DNA from: Streptomyces genisteinicus
Lineage (GTDB): Bacteria; Actinomycetota; Actinomycetes; Streptomycetales; Streptomycetaceae
Assembly: GCF_014489615.1 (NCBI RefSeq)
Contig: NZ_CP060825.1
Span: 5,936,001-6,000,000, forward strand
DNA length: 64,000 nt
Direction of reading: 5' to 3'
Shown: positions 1 through 8,857 of the stretch, piece after piece
Layout of the letters: each line of letters begins with the position of its first letter
Numbering within the stretch: position 1 is the first letter of the stretch
Translations under genes and position numbers: made by a program
The notes under the pieces: model-generated
Seen by the model: only the letters and a program-made list of their open reading frames with translations
Database searches by the model: none
What the model was told of the DNA's origin: nothing

Positions 1-1
1 C

Positions 2-1114
2 GCGGGAAGCTCCTGCGAGTCGTGCGGCCTGTGGTTCGGCCCCGCCGACCTCCTCGACGCCCGGCCCGTCCTGGCGGAGGACGGACCGGCCGAACTCCGC
101 ACGGTGCACAGCGTCTTCCTCCCCGGCGACCCGCGGTATTTCTCCGGCGAGGAGGCGGCCCGCCGCTTCCCGCCGGGATACGCGGACCTCCTGGAGGAGT
201 ACGTGGCCCACAACGGGCGCCGCATCCGCCTCAACCACCCGCTGGGCTGGGGCGTGCCGTGGCGCGGCGGCGCGGCGAACGACGTCCACCTCAGCTACGG
301 CACCGGCACCTACGCCGCGTTCAGCGTGCTGCGCGACCTCTACCGCGAGGCCGACCCCGCCGGACGCGACGCCTTCGCCCGCGACACCGACGTCGTCACC
401 GTCGCCACCGGCGGCTACGACGCGACGCTGCCGTGGATGTTCGTGCTCGCCTTCATGGACGACGACACCGACTGGCAGCCCCACCAGCACCACATCATGA
501 ACCGCTTCCTGCTCCTGAACGGGGCCAAGTTCTCCACCAGCAGGGGCCACGTCATCTGGGCGCACGACTACCTGGCCGCCGGGCTGCCCGTCGACCCGCT
601 GCGCGGCTACCTCGCCTCCCTCTCCGACGCCGGCCGGGAGAGCGACTTCCGCACCGCCGAGTTCGCCGACTGGACCAGCCGCGTCCTGGCCGGCCGCTGG
701 GACCCGGCGGTCCGCCGGGCGCTGCGCGACGGCACGGGGGACACCGCACCGGTGCCGCACTCCTTCACGGCGGAGGCGGTCGCGGCCCTCACGGCCACGG
801 CCGACGCCCTGCGCCCGCCGACCACCAGCCCGCGCGCCGCCCTCGCCGTCCTGGACGACTGGGTCGCGCGCGCCGACCGGGGCCTCGCACCGGGCGAACA
901 CGCCACCTGGCTGGCGGTCCTCGCCGTCCTCGCGCAGCCGCTGATGCCGTCCTTCGCCGGCGCGCTCTGGAAGGCCCTGGGCGCCGAGGGCTCCCCGACC
1001 CTCGCCGGTCCGCTCCCCGGCCGCGTCACCGCCCCGGGCGCCTACGAGGGCCTGCCGGCGGTCTCCCGCGCGGCGGTGGAGGCCCTCCTGCCGCGGCAGG
1101 AGGCCACCGGCTGA
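2..1114 (+). CDS. MetRS-like class I aminoacyl-tRNA synthetase, 5' end outside the window
   Basis: The reading frame is open from the window edge and ends at 1114, leaving about 370 residues. A CxxC zinc-knuckle pair (CESC) opens the visible part. A KMSKS-type loop (KFSTSRG) follows in the middle, and the C-terminus (PLMPSFAGALWKALG) looks like the helical end of MetRS. This is the second half of a methionyl-tRNA synthetase fold, but it is diverged from housekeeping MetRS. MetRS-like domains also form the C-terminal half of hydrazine synthetases (Spb40, ForJ/PyfG), where a cupin precedes them; that N-terminal region would lie outside this window. A strong hairpin follows the stop. Family assignment is firm; whether it charges tRNA, makes N-N bonds or does something else is unknown. 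Confidence 0.75.
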   Translation, partial: AGSSCESCGLWFGPADLLDARPVLAEDGPAELRTVHSVFLPGDPRYFSGEEAARRFPPGYADLLEEYVAHNGRRIRLNHPLGWGVPWRGGAANDVHLSYGTGTYAAFSVLRDLYREADPAGRDAFARDTDVVTVATGGYDATLPWMFVLAFMDDDTDWQPHQHHIMNRFLLLNGAKFSTSRGHVIWAHDYLAAGLPVDPLRGYLASLSDAGRESDFRTAEFADWTSRVLAGRWDPAVRRALRDGTGDTAPVPHSFTAEAVAALTATADALRPPTTSPRAALAVLDDWVARADRGLAPGEHATWLAVLAVLAQPLMPSFAGALWKALGAEGSPTLAGPLPGRVTAPGAYEGLPAVSRAAVEALLPRQEATG

Positions 1115-1120
1115 CGTTGC

Positions 1121-1159
1121 CGGGGTCCCGGCCGGCGGCACGGGCCGGCCGGGACCCCG
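1121..1159 (+). terminator. Rho-independent-type terminator after MetRS-like gene
   Basis: Perfect 15-bp GC-rich inverted repeat (arms 1121-1135 and 1145-1159, 9-nt loop), 7 nt after the stop codon. Confidence 0.8.
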
Positions 1160-1191
1160 CGGCACGGCCGGCAGCCCGTCACCGCGACCAT

Positions 1192-1221
1192 GGGGGGAGC
1201 CGCCTGCGGGCGGTTCCTCCC
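1192..1221 (+). other. Leader hairpin before PLP dehydratase gene
   Basis: Imperfect stem of about 13 bp (G-run 1192-1197 plus CCGCC against GGCGG plus C-run, loop 1205-1208), about 45 nt before the ribosome-binding site of the next gene. It could be a second terminator or an attenuator; no function is proven. Confidence 0.35.
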
Positions 1222-1278
1222 CCCACCAGGAGCGGCCGGCCCACCGCCCGGACGCACCACCTCTCGCAGGAGCGGCCC

Positions 1279-2340
1279 ATGCACCAGCTCACGTACGGCG
1301 ACGTCAAGACCGCCGCCGACCGGATCGCCGGCGACATCCGGCCCGTCACGATCGCGCCGGTCGATCCCGGCGCGATCCGCACCGCGCCCCGCGACCCCCT
1401 GGACGACCGGCCCGCCGAGCCCTGCGAGGTCCACCTCGCGCTGGAGTTCATGCAGCACACCGGGTCCTTCAAGGCACGCGGCGCCCAGAACTTCATCCGG
1501 GCCCACCGGGAGGCCGGCACCCTGCCGCCGGCCGGGGTGACCATCGCCTCCGGCGGGAACGCGGGGCTGGCGTGCGCCTGGGCCGCCGGGCGGCAGAACG
1601 TGCCCGCCACGGTCTTCCTCCCCGCGACCGCGCCCGGGGTGAAGGTCGACCGGCTCCGCGGCTACGGTGCCGACGTGCGCCTCGTCGGCACCGAGTACGC
1701 GGACGCGCTCGCCGCCTGCGAGACCTTCGCCGCCGAAACGGGCGCGCTCGCCTCGCACGCCTACGACCACCCCCTGATCGCCGCCGGGGCCGGCACGCTG
1801 ATGGAGGAGATCCAGCAGCGGATACCTGGCCTGGACACGATCGTCGTCGCGGTCGGCGGAGGCGGTCTGTTCGCCGGTGTCGCGACCGCCGCCCGGCACC
1901 ACGGCATCCGCACCGTCGCGGTCGAGCCGGAGAACTGCCGCGCGCTCCACGCCGCCCTGGAGGCCGGCCGCCCGGTCGACGTCGCCGTGGACTCCGTCGC
2001 CGCCGACTCCCTCGGCGCCCGCCGCGCGTCGGAGACGGCCCTGCACGCCGCCCGGCAGGACGGTGTGATCTCCGTGATCGTGCCGGACGCCGAGATCGTC
2101 CGCGCACGCCGGGCACTGTGGGACCACCGCCGCATCGCCGTCGAACACGCGGCCGCCACCGCGCTCGCGGCCCTCACCGCACCCCCGCACCACACCCCCG
2201 ACCGCGACCTCCCGCCCGGCCGCCGCGCCCCCTTCCGCAGCTACCGCCCCGCCCCCGGCGAGCGCGTCGCGGTCGTGCTCTGCGGCGCGAACACCGACCC
2301 GGGCGATCTGCTGAATCCGGTTGCGCCGGAACGGACATGA
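1279..2340 (+). CDS. PLP-dependent serine/threonine dehydratase-like enzyme
   Basis: A 353-residue fold-type II PLP enzyme. The Schiff-base lysine lies in GSFKARGA (about residue 62), the SGGNAGLA loop binds substrate carboxylate, and VGGGGLFAG (about 195) binds the PLP phosphate. Length and motifs fit the threonine/serine dehydratase-threonine synthase superfamily. The family deaminates hydroxy amino acids to 2-oxo acids or does beta-replacement chemistry; the substrate here is not visible. Start ATG 1279 is preceded by AGGAG. It follows the MetRS-like gene on the same strand but after a terminator. It may belong to the flank rather than to the azoxy cluster. Confidence 0.8.
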   Translation: MHQLTYGDVKTAADRIAGDIRPVTIAPVDPGAIRTAPRDPLDDRPAEPCEVHLALEFMQHTGSFKARGAQNFIRAHREAGTLPPAGVTIASGGNAGLACAWAAGRQNVPATVFLPATAPGVKVDRLRGYGADVRLVGTEYADALAACETFAAETGALASHAYDHPLIAAGAGTLMEEIQQRIPGLDTIVVAVGGGGLFAGVATAARHHGIRTVAVEPENCRALHAALEAGRPVDVAVDSVAADSLGARRASETALHAARQDGVISVIVPDAEIVRARRALWDHRRIAVEHAAATALAALTAPPHHTPDRDLPPGRRAPFRSYRPAPGERVAVVLCGANTDPGDLLNPVAPERT

Positions 2341-2413
2341 CGGGTCGTCGGGCCGACCGGCCTACGGGGGAGGCACCGTCGTGTCCGGCTTCGTTGCTTC
2401 ACAGGGCTCCGGC

Positions 2414-2872
2414 TCAGGTTCTGTGACGGATGACGCTCTGCCATTGCTCGATCTCGAACAGCGGGATGGACAGTGATGGCGGAGCGAGGACTGTGCGAAG
2501 GCGGTTGAGGCCGGCTCGCCACTGCTTCCAGGCTTCCGGACAGTCCCAGTTGGAGGCCGGCCCGGCCTCGTCGCTCATGACGCGAGCGAGGGCCTCGTCC
2601 GCGAGCGTCCGGAGATCGTCGGAGAAGGCGGGCATGGGCGAGTCGGGGCCGTAGGGTGAGTCGACCGGGTCGCCGCCAGGGCATTGCGCCGCAATCAGGG
2701 CGGCTGCCGCCACCGCTTCTTCTCCCTCGGCGAGCCAGCCGGTGGCGTCGGCAGTGCGCGTGAGGGCGCCACGGATCAGCGCCTCGCGCTCCTCGGATGT
2801 GGCGTCGTCGAGAGCATCGGCGAAGTCCGCGGCAGTGTCGTTGTCGAAGGGGCCGATGTCCCAGGTGCCCAT
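2414..2872 (-). CDS. DUF4259 domain protein
   Basis: A 152-residue protein opening with MGTWDIGPFDNDTAADF, the hallmark N-terminus of DUF4259. The rest is Ala/Asp-rich and predicted helical, with no signal peptide or membrane segment. The family is widespread in Streptomyces and has no known biochemical function. It is a single gene convergent with the preceding dehydratase and diverges from the HTH gene to its right. Confidence 0.85.
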   Translation of the reverse strand: MGTWDIGPFDNDTAADFADALDDATSEEREALIRGALTRTADATGWLAEGEEAVAAAALIAAQCPGGDPVDSPYGPDSPMPAFSDDLRTLADEALARVMSDEAGPASNWDCPEAWKQWRAGLNRLRTVLAPPSLSIPLFEIEQWQSVIRHRT

Positions 2873-3146
2873 GTTGACTCCTCGTGCAGCTGCGCCAGGA
2901 TCCTTTCATCGGCCGCCGACATCGAGATGTGCCAGCGGCGAGGGTGGGGAGACCGGACAGGTCAACCCCATCAAGGGCCCCTGCTGCGGGTGAAATTCCG
3001 CCGTTCACGCAATGGGCCTCCTCGGGCCGCTTACCCTGCGGAGGGCGCGATGCGCCTACAGGGGGCGGCGGTAGGCAGTGTGTCGGTGCCTGTAGGCGGC
3101 GCGGAGCGTGACGGCCGACGCGGAGCGGCGTTGGCCGGTGGAGGTG

Positions 3147-4010
3147 ATGGCGGGCATGGACGATTCCACAAGGCAACGGGACGACGACCCGGGCGGCGCC
3201 CCCGCCCCTGATCCGGGCTCGGGCATCCTGCGGGTCTTCGGCCGTCAGCTGAAGCGCTTCCGGCTGCGGGCGGGGGTGGAGCGGTCGGAATTCGCGGGGA
3301 GGTTGGGTTACTCGGTCTCGACGATCGCCGCGTACGAACAGGGGCGCCGGGTGCCACCGCCTCGCTTCATCGATCAGGCGGACGAACTGCTCGATGCGGG
3401 CGACGTTCTGAAAGAGATGAAGGAGGAGGTGGCACGGGCGCAGTTTCCGGCGTTCTTCCGGGATGCGGCGAAGCTGGAGGCGGAGGCGGTGGAGCTGCAC
3501 GCCTACGACACGAACCTGGTCAAGGGCCTGATGCAGACGGAGGACTACGCTCGCGCCGTGTTCAGGATGTGGCGGCCTCTCTTGGACGAGGAGACCATCG
3601 AGCAGCGGATCGCGGCCCGGTTGGCTCGCCAGGCGATCTTCACCAGGCGTCCGCGCCCCCATATGAGCTTCGTGATCGAGGAAGCCGCACTCCACAAGCG
3701 CCTCGGCGGGCGGGAGGTCTGGCGGAGCCAGCTGGAACAGATCCTGCTGATCTGCCAGGCGCGCAACGTCGACGTGCAGGTGATGCCACTCGACCGGGAG
3801 GAGCACGCCGGGCTTGCCGGACCGTTCACCTTGATGGAGCTGCGGGACGGACGGAGGATCGGATATACGGAGGTCCAGAGCGACAGCCGGCTGCACACCG
3901 AGCGGGGCAGGGTGCGTGGGCTGGAAGCCACGTATGGGACCCTGCGTGCTCAGGCTCTCAGTCCAAGGGAGTCGCAAGCTCTGATCGAGAAGTTGCTGGG
4001 AGACCGATGA
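3147..4010 (+). CDS. XRE-type helix-turn-helix regulator with DUF5753
   Basis: Begins with a helix-turn-helix (FGRQLKRFRLRAGVERSEFAGRLGYSVSTIAAYEQGRRVPP) followed by the DUF5753 domain (VKGLMQTEDYARAVF, then AALHKRLGGREVWRSQLEQIL). This is the standard Streptomyces Scr1-type partner of DUF397 proteins, proposed to act as a developmental or toxin-antitoxin-like regulator. The start is uncertain: candidates are 3108, 3147 and 3156, with a GGTGGAGG Shine-Dalgarno at 3137-3144. Its stop overlaps the DUF397 start (ATGA), so the two are translationally coupled. Confidence 0.85.
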   Translation: MAGMDDSTRQRDDDPGGAPAPDPGSGILRVFGRQLKRFRLRAGVERSEFAGRLGYSVSTIAAYEQGRRVPPPRFIDQADELLDAGDVLKEMKEEVARAQFPAFFRDAAKLEAEAVELHAYDTNLVKGLMQTEDYARAVFRMWRPLLDEETIEQRIAARLARQAIFTRRPRPHMSFVIEEAALHKRLGGREVWRSQLEQILLICQARNVDVQVMPLDREEHAGLAGPFTLMELRDGRRIGYTEVQSDSRLHTERGRVRGLEATYGTLRAQALSPRESQALIEKLLGDR

Positions 4011-4213
4011 CCGTGAAGCGACCGGAGCAGCACGACCATGAGGGACTCGCCTGGGTCAAGAGCAGTCACAGCGCTGGGGACGGCGGTGACTGTGTCGACG
4101 TAGCCGCGTGCCTCAGCGGTGTCCACGTGCGTGACTCCAAGGACACGAACCGTCCCGGGCTCGTCGTCGGTGGACCGGCGTGGACCGCCTTCGTCGGTTT
4201 CGCGAGGCGGTAG
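4007..4213 (+). CDS. DUF397 protein, partner of the upstream XRE regulator
   Basis: A 68-residue DUF397 protein. It has the family signatures LAWVKSSHSAGDGGDCVDVA, VHVRDSKD and PGLVVGGPAWTAFV. ATG overlaps the stop of the XRE gene. DUF397 proteins form a regulatory pair with XRE-DUF5753 proteins; the exact role is not settled. A 15-bp terminator hairpin follows immediately, closing this two-gene operon and the left flank of the biosynthetic locus. Confidence 0.9.
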   Translation: MTVKRPEQHDHEGLAWVKSSHSAGDGGDCVDVAACLSGVHVRDSKDTNRPGLVVGGPAWTAFVGFARR

Positions 4214-4222
4214 GGGAAGAAA

Positions 4223-4260
4223 CCCTCCCGGCCCGCGTGCTCGCGCGCGGGCCGGGAGGG
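4223..4260 (+). terminator. Strong hairpin terminator
   Basis: Perfect 15-bp inverted repeat (4223-4237 with 4246-4260, 8-nt loop) between the DUF397 gene and the convergent epsilon-subunit gene; probably bidirectional. Confidence 0.85.
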
Positions 4261-4323
4261 GTGGGCGGAGCGGCTCCGGGAAGCCGTCGGAGGCCGTCCG
4301 CCGGACTGGTGTGGCGGGCCCGG

Positions 4324-4533
4324 TCAGGGCGCCTGCCAGCTGTGGGGGGCGTGGAATCCGTCGGGGCGCCAGGCGGTGGCGGGGGCCGGGTGGCCGGTTC
4401 CGGCCTCGGCGGCCGCCCCGGAGGACCGGGAGAGGAAGAGGACGGTGAGGGCGGCGAGCTCCTCGGGGGTCACCGCACCCTTCTCGATGCGGATGCAGGC
4501 CGCGGACGGGACGGCCGTGATGGGGACGGTCAT
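4324..4533 (-). CDS. Acyl-CoA carboxylase epsilon subunit
   Basis: A 69-residue protein with the epsilon-subunit pattern: IRIEKGAVTPEELAALTVLFLSR at the N-terminus and a W...H.PHSW tail. The epsilon subunit binds and activates the carboxyltransferase beta subunit in actinobacterial acyl-CoA carboxylases. The gene starts 14 nt after the beta-subunit stop, so it is in the same operon. No biotinylated alpha subunit is in the window, so a housekeeping one must be borrowed. Confidence 0.85.
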   Translation of the reverse strand: MTVPITAVPSAACIRIEKGAVTPEELAALTVLFLSRSSGAAAEAGTGHPAPATAWRPDGFHAPHSWQAP

Positions 4534-4547
4534 GGCAGGGGCTCTCC

Positions 4548-6092
4548 TCACTGAGGGGGGTTGCCGTGCTTGCGGGCGGGACGGTCGACGTGCTTGGTCC
4601 GCAGCATCGCCAGCGAGCCGATCAGCACCTCGCGGGTCCGCGCGGGGTCGATGACGTCGTCCACCAGACCGCGTTCGGCCGCGTAGTAGGGATGCATCAG
4701 CTCCGCCTTGTACGCCTTGACCAGCGCGTCGCGTTCGGCCTCGGGATCCTCCGCCTCGGCGATCCGGCGACGGAAGATCACGTTGGCCGCACCCTCCGCG
4801 CCCATCACCGCGATCTCGTTCGTCGGCCACGCGTAGGTGAGGTCGGCGCCGATGGACTGGCTGTCCATGACGATGTACGCGCCGCCGTACGCCTTGCGGA
4901 GGATCAGCGAGATGCGCGGCACGGTCGCGTCGCAGTACGCGTACAGCAGCTTGGCGCCGTGCCGGATGATGCCGCCGTGCTCCTGGCCGACACCCGGCAG
5001 GAACCCGGGGACGTCGAGCAGGGTGACGAGCGGGATGCTGAAGGCGTCGCACATCTGCACGAAGCGCGCCGCCTTCTCGCTCGCCTCGACGTCCAGGACG
5101 CCGGCGAGGACCCGGGGCTGGTTGGCGACGATGCCCACCACCTGTCCGCCGAGCCTGGTCAGTGTGCAGATGATGTTGGGGGCCCAGCGTTCGTGGACCT
5201 CCAGGAATTCGCCGTCGTCGACGATCTCCTCGATCACGTGCCGCATGTCGTACGGGCGGTTGCCGTCGACCGGGACCAGGTCGGCGAGCGAGTCGCAGCT
5301 CCTGTCCGGCGGGTCCTCGACCGGCGACGAAGGGGGTGTCTCCCGGTTGTTGCCCGGCAGCAGGGAGAGCAGGTAGCGCACCTCCTCCAGGCAGGTCTCC
5401 TCGTCGTCGTAGGCGAAGTGGCACACCCCGGACGTCTCGGCGTGCACGTCCGCGCCGCCGAGGCCGTTCTGGCTGATCTCCTCGCCCGTCACCGCCTTGA
5501 CCACGTCGGGCCCGGTGATGAACATCTGCGAGGTCTCGCGGACCATGAACACGAAGTCCGTCAGGGCCGGCGAGTAGGCCGCACCGCCCGCGCACGGGCC
5601 GAGCATCACACTGATCTGGGGGATGACCCCGGACGCCTTGGTGTTGCGGCGGAAGATCCCGCCGTAGCCCGCCAGGGCGGTGACGCCCTCCTGGATCCGG
5701 GCGCCCGCGCCGTCGTTGAGCGAGACGAGCGGGGCGCCCGCCGACAGGGCCAGGTCCATGATCTTGTGGATCTTGGCGGCGTGGGCCTCGCCCAGTGCTC
5801 CGCCGAAGATACGGAAGTCGTGCGCGTAGACGAAGACGGTGCGGCCCATCACGGAGCCCCAGCCGGTGACGACTCCGTCGGTGTACGGCCGCTTGGCCTC
5901 CAGTCCGAAGCCGGTCGCCCGGTGCCGGCGCAGCGGCTCCACCTCGTGGAACGAGCCCTCGTCGAGGAGCAGGCCGATCCGCTCCCGGGCGGTGAGTTTG
6001 CCCTTGGCCTTCTGTGCGGCGGTGGCCTTCTCGCTCGGGCCCGCGTGCACCCGCTCGCGGATCTTGGCCAGCTCGGCGACGTGGAACCGCAT
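4548..6092 (-). CDS. Acyl-CoA carboxylase carboxyltransferase (beta) subunit
   Basis: A 514-residue AccB/PccB-type carboxyltransferase transferring CO2 from biotin to acyl-CoA. Landmarks: GGALGEAHAAKI, the oxyanion-hole GAGARIQEG, and GGAYIVMDS in the second crotonase domain. At the residue that separates Streptomyces PccB (Asp, propionyl) from AccB (Ile, acetyl-tolerant) it has Ile (about residue 408). Acetyl-CoA use and malonyl-CoA supply are therefore likely (inference from known AccB/PccB mutagenesis). This fits the malonyl-type AT of the PKS and the FabH/KS genes. A SARP-type promoter signature lies upstream of the next gene in the operon. Confidence 0.9.
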   Translation of the reverse strand: MRFHVAELAKIRERVHAGPSEKATAAQKAKGKLTARERIGLLLDEGSFHEVEPLRRHRATGFGLEAKRPYTDGVVTGWGSVMGRTVFVYAHDFRIFGGALGEAHAAKIHKIMDLALSAGAPLVSLNDGAGARIQEGVTALAGYGGIFRRNTKASGVIPQISVMLGPCAGGAAYSPALTDFVFMVRETSQMFITGPDVVKAVTGEEISQNGLGGADVHAETSGVCHFAYDDEETCLEEVRYLLSLLPGNNRETPPSSPVEDPPDRSCDSLADLVPVDGNRPYDMRHVIEEIVDDGEFLEVHERWAPNIICTLTRLGGQVVGIVANQPRVLAGVLDVEASEKAARFVQMCDAFSIPLVTLLDVPGFLPGVGQEHGGIIRHGAKLLYAYCDATVPRISLILRKAYGGAYIVMDSQSIGADLTYAWPTNEIAVMGAEGAANVIFRRRIAEAEDPEAERDALVKAYKAELMHPYYAAERGLVDDVIDPARTREVLIGSLAMLRTKHVDRPARKHGNPPQ

Positions 6093-6168
6093 GTCTCCCC
6101 CTACCGTTGGTCGGCAGCCCCGGAGGCATCGTCCGGTGGCGAGGCGATCGAAGAGTCGTGACGGAGGC

Positions 6169-6600
6169 TCAGCTGCCGAATCGGCGCAGGCCGTTGATCT
6201 GCAGGACGGCGAAGGCGCCGACGACGGCCGCCTGCATCAGGATCCACACCGTGCCCACGGTGCTCGGGCCGAACCAGCCGAACGCGGCGGTCGCCACGCT
6301 CGCGACCGTCCACAGCAGGTTGGCCTCGATGACCAGCTTGGTGGGGCCGGACGCGGGTACCTTGCGGCCGGCCAGCACGCCGACCAGGACGCCGTACACG
6401 GTGAGGAAGGCACCGATGCCGCGCAGCAGCCCGGTGTCGAGGCCGAGCAGATCGCCCACGGGGCCGGCGGCGATCAGGTAGATCAGGCCGTTGCCCGCGG
6501 TCACGGCCGCGTCGAGCCCGAGGAACATGCGCAGAGGGCGCGCGGCCGTCTCGCGCGCGGTGGTGTCCGCGGGGTGGACGGAGGTCTGGGATGTCGTCAT
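6169..6600 (-). CDS. Small four-helix integral membrane protein
   Basis: A 143-residue protein with four predicted membrane segments (about residues 27-48, 57-76, 85-107 and 112-133) after a polar N-terminus. I do not recognise a characterised family; similar small hydrophobic proteins are common in actinobacteria. It is the first gene of the carboxylase operon (76 nt before the beta subunit) and lies downstream of the promoter-like RTCAG array at 6661-6703. It is therefore probably co-expressed with the biosynthetic genes. A transport or self-protection role is possible but not shown. Confidence 0.7.
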   Translation of the reverse strand: MTTSQTSVHPADTTARETAARPLRMFLGLDAAVTAGNGLIYLIAAGPVGDLLGLDTGLLRGIGAFLTVYGVLVGVLAGRKVPASGPTKLVIEANLLWTVASVATAAFGWFGPSTVGTVWILMQAAVVGAFAVLQINGLRRFGS

Positions 6601-6660
6601 GGGGGGTCTCCGAATGTCTTGGGGGGACTGCCCGGTCGCGTTGTCCCGCCGGTCCCGGAA

Positions 6661-6703
6661 ATCCTCGCAACACCGGCTGACCCGGCGCTGACGGCGGGCT
6701 TAC
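6661..6703 (-). promoter_or_regulatory. Putative SARP box and promoter P1 (to membrane protein and carboxylase)
   Basis: On the minus strand GTAAG (6703-6699), GTCAG (6692-6688) and GTCAG (6681-6677) occur every 11 bp. GAGGAT at 6666-6661 sits at the same spacing as the -10-like elements of the other cluster promoters. The first repeat is one base off consensus. Confidence 0.6.
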
Positions 6704-6777
6704 CCGGCCGCGGAACGGGACGGGACGGGGCGGGACGGATCGGATCGGATCGAGGACGGGCCGGGCCGGGAGCGGCC

Positions 6778-7575
6778 TCACGCCGGCTGGAGCACCACCG
6801 GTGCGGGGGAGTTGCACGCGAGGGAGGGGTCGTGGGAGAGGATCGCGTTCTCCACGCGGCGGAGCGAGGGCGAGGGTTCGATGCCGAGCTCGTCCGAGAG
6901 GTGCTGCCACATCCGGCGGTAGACGTTCAGTGCGTCCGCCTGGCGGCCCGAGCGGTACAGGGCGATCATCAGCTGCTCGCAGAAGCGCTCCCGCAGCGGA
7001 TGGTTGGTGTGGGCGTCGTGCAGCTCGGCCAGTACGGCGGCGTGGTTGCGAAGGCTCAGTTCGGCGTCGAAGCGGAGCTCCATGGCCCGCATGCGGTGCT
7101 CCTCGTAGCGGCCGCAGGCCAGCTGGCAGAGCGTGCCCCCGGCGAAGTCGCCGAAGACGGGGCCGCGCCACATCGCGAGTGCGTCCGCGAGCAGGCGGGC
7201 GGTGCCGGCCGGGTCGCTCGCGGCGGCCACCTCCGCCTGCCGGACGGTCTTGGTGAACTCGATGGCGTCCAGCTCGCCCTGGCCGACGGTGAGCCGGTAG
7301 CCGGAGGGGTGGATGGTGACCCGGGAGGTGACCCGGTCGGGTTCCAGGCTCTTCAGCTTCCGGCGCAGGCGGCTGATGTGGGCCTGCAGGGCGTTCGCCT
7401 GGTTGTCCGGGACCGAATCACCCCACATCTCCTCGATCAGGCTCTCGCCGGAGATGGACTGTCCCTCGTTCACGAGAAGCGTCTGGATGAGGGTCCGTTG
7501 GAGATCACCGGAGATCTCCGCGGGACCTAACGCGGTGCGGATCTGGAGGGCGCCGAGAATCGAGAAGCTCAGCAT
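6778..7575 (-). CDS. SARP-family transcriptional activator
   Basis: A 265-residue Streptomyces antibiotic regulatory protein. The N-terminus is an OmpR-type winged helix (ISGESLIEEMWGDSVPDNQANALQAHISRLRRKLK), and the rest is a bacterial transcription-activation domain (HPLRERFCEQLMIALYRSGRQADALNVYRRM). SARPs bind direct repeats spaced by one helical turn; such repeats sit before six cluster transcription units. Codon 16 is a TTA (TAA on the plus strand at 7528-7530), making translation bldA-dependent. Start ATG 7575 has an AGGGGGAAA ribosome site. An ARE-like palindrome lies upstream at 7745-7762, suggesting control by the butyrolactone receptor. Likely the pathway-specific activator. Confidence 0.92.
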   Translation of the reverse strand: MLSFSILGALQIRTALGPAEISGDLQRTLIQTLLVNEGQSISGESLIEEMWGDSVPDNQANALQAHISRLRRKLKSLEPDRVTSRVTIHPSGYRLTVGQGELDAIEFTKTVRQAEVAAASDPAGTARLLADALAMWRGPVFGDFAGGTLCQLACGRYEEHRMRAMELRFDAELSLRNHAAVLAELHDAHTNHPLRERFCEQLMIALYRSGRQADALNVYRRMWQHLSDELGIEPSPSLRRVENAILSHDPSLACNSPAPVVLQPA

Positions 7576-7744
7576 GACGGTTTCCCCCTTGGCGTTCGGG
7601 CGGCGAAGACGGCTGAACACGTGCGGGGGACCGTTGCGGCCGTTGAAGCCGACAGCCAGGGCCCCGGAGGCGGCGCGTGGCGACCTCCGGGGTCTGCGGT
7701 ACCGGCCCCGGAGCTTCCTCCCGCATGCATCCTGCCACAGAATA

Positions 7745-7762
7745 ATTCCTTTGAGAAGGTAT
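7745..7762 (-). promoter_or_regulatory. ARE-like operator upstream of SARP gene
   Basis: Minus strand reads ATACCTTCTCAAAGGAAT. The first eight bases are identical to the near-perfect ARE between the receptor and afsA-like genes (ATACCTTC), and both sites are 18 nt. About 170 bp upstream of the SARP start. Confidence 0.65.
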
Positions 7763-7849
7763 TTTTCTGTGGGCCTGTTGCCGGCGGGGAAGGGGTGGTG
7801 TCGTGGGAGGCGGCGAGCGCGGACGGCCCGGAAGGGGGGCGTGCGCCAA

Positions 7850-7892
7850 CACCTCGACGGGCCGCACGCGATGGTGGCGGCCCGTCGAGGTG
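7850..7892. terminator. 16-bp hairpin, possible back-up terminator
   Basis: Perfect inverted repeat (7850-7865 with 7877-7892, 11-nt loop) between the RNA array and the SARP promoter. It would insulate the SARP gene from transcription leaving the array. Confidence 0.6.
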
Positions 7893-8010
7893 GGTGCTCC
7901 GCCGGGACGGGGGGTGCCCGGCGGATCCATCGGCGTCCGGGGCCGCGCTGCCGTGGGGACGGACACGCGGGTGGGTGGATCGCCGTGACTGCGAGTCCCG
8001 TGCGGGCCCG

Positions 8011-8041
8011 GCCGGACATCGAAACGGAAGCGATGTCCGGC
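8011..8041 (-). terminator. Terminator of the tRNA-like array
   Basis: Perfect 11-bp inverted repeat (8011-8021 with 8031-8041, 9-nt loop) starting 28 nt after the 3' end of the last tRNA-like copy in the direction of transcription. Confidence 0.7.
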
Positions 8042-8065
8042 GGCCGCTGACGGCGGGTCTCGACA

Positions 8066-8161
<96 letters not shown>

Positions 8162-8198
8162 TGGTGGTGACGTTGGCTGGTGGTGTGCCGGCCGTGTC

Positions 8199-8292
<94 letters not shown>

Positions 8293-8329
8293 TGGTGGTG
8301 ACGTTGGCTGGTGGTGTGCCGGCCGTGTC

Positions 8330-8423
<94 letters not shown>

Positions 8424-8460
8424 TGGTGGTGACGTTGGCTGGTGGTGTGCCGGCCGTGTC

Positions 8461-8554
<94 letters not shown>

Positions 8555-8591
8555 TGGTGGTGACGTTGGCTGGTGGTGTGCCGGCCGTGTC

Positions 8592-8685
<94 letters not shown>

Positions 8686-8722
8686 TGGTGGTGACGTTGG
8701 CTGGTGGTGTGCCGGCCGTGTC

Positions 8723-8816
<94 letters not shown>

Positions 8817-8857
8817 TCGTTCCCGGCTTCCGGTTTCCCGTGCCGTTCACGAGAAGA

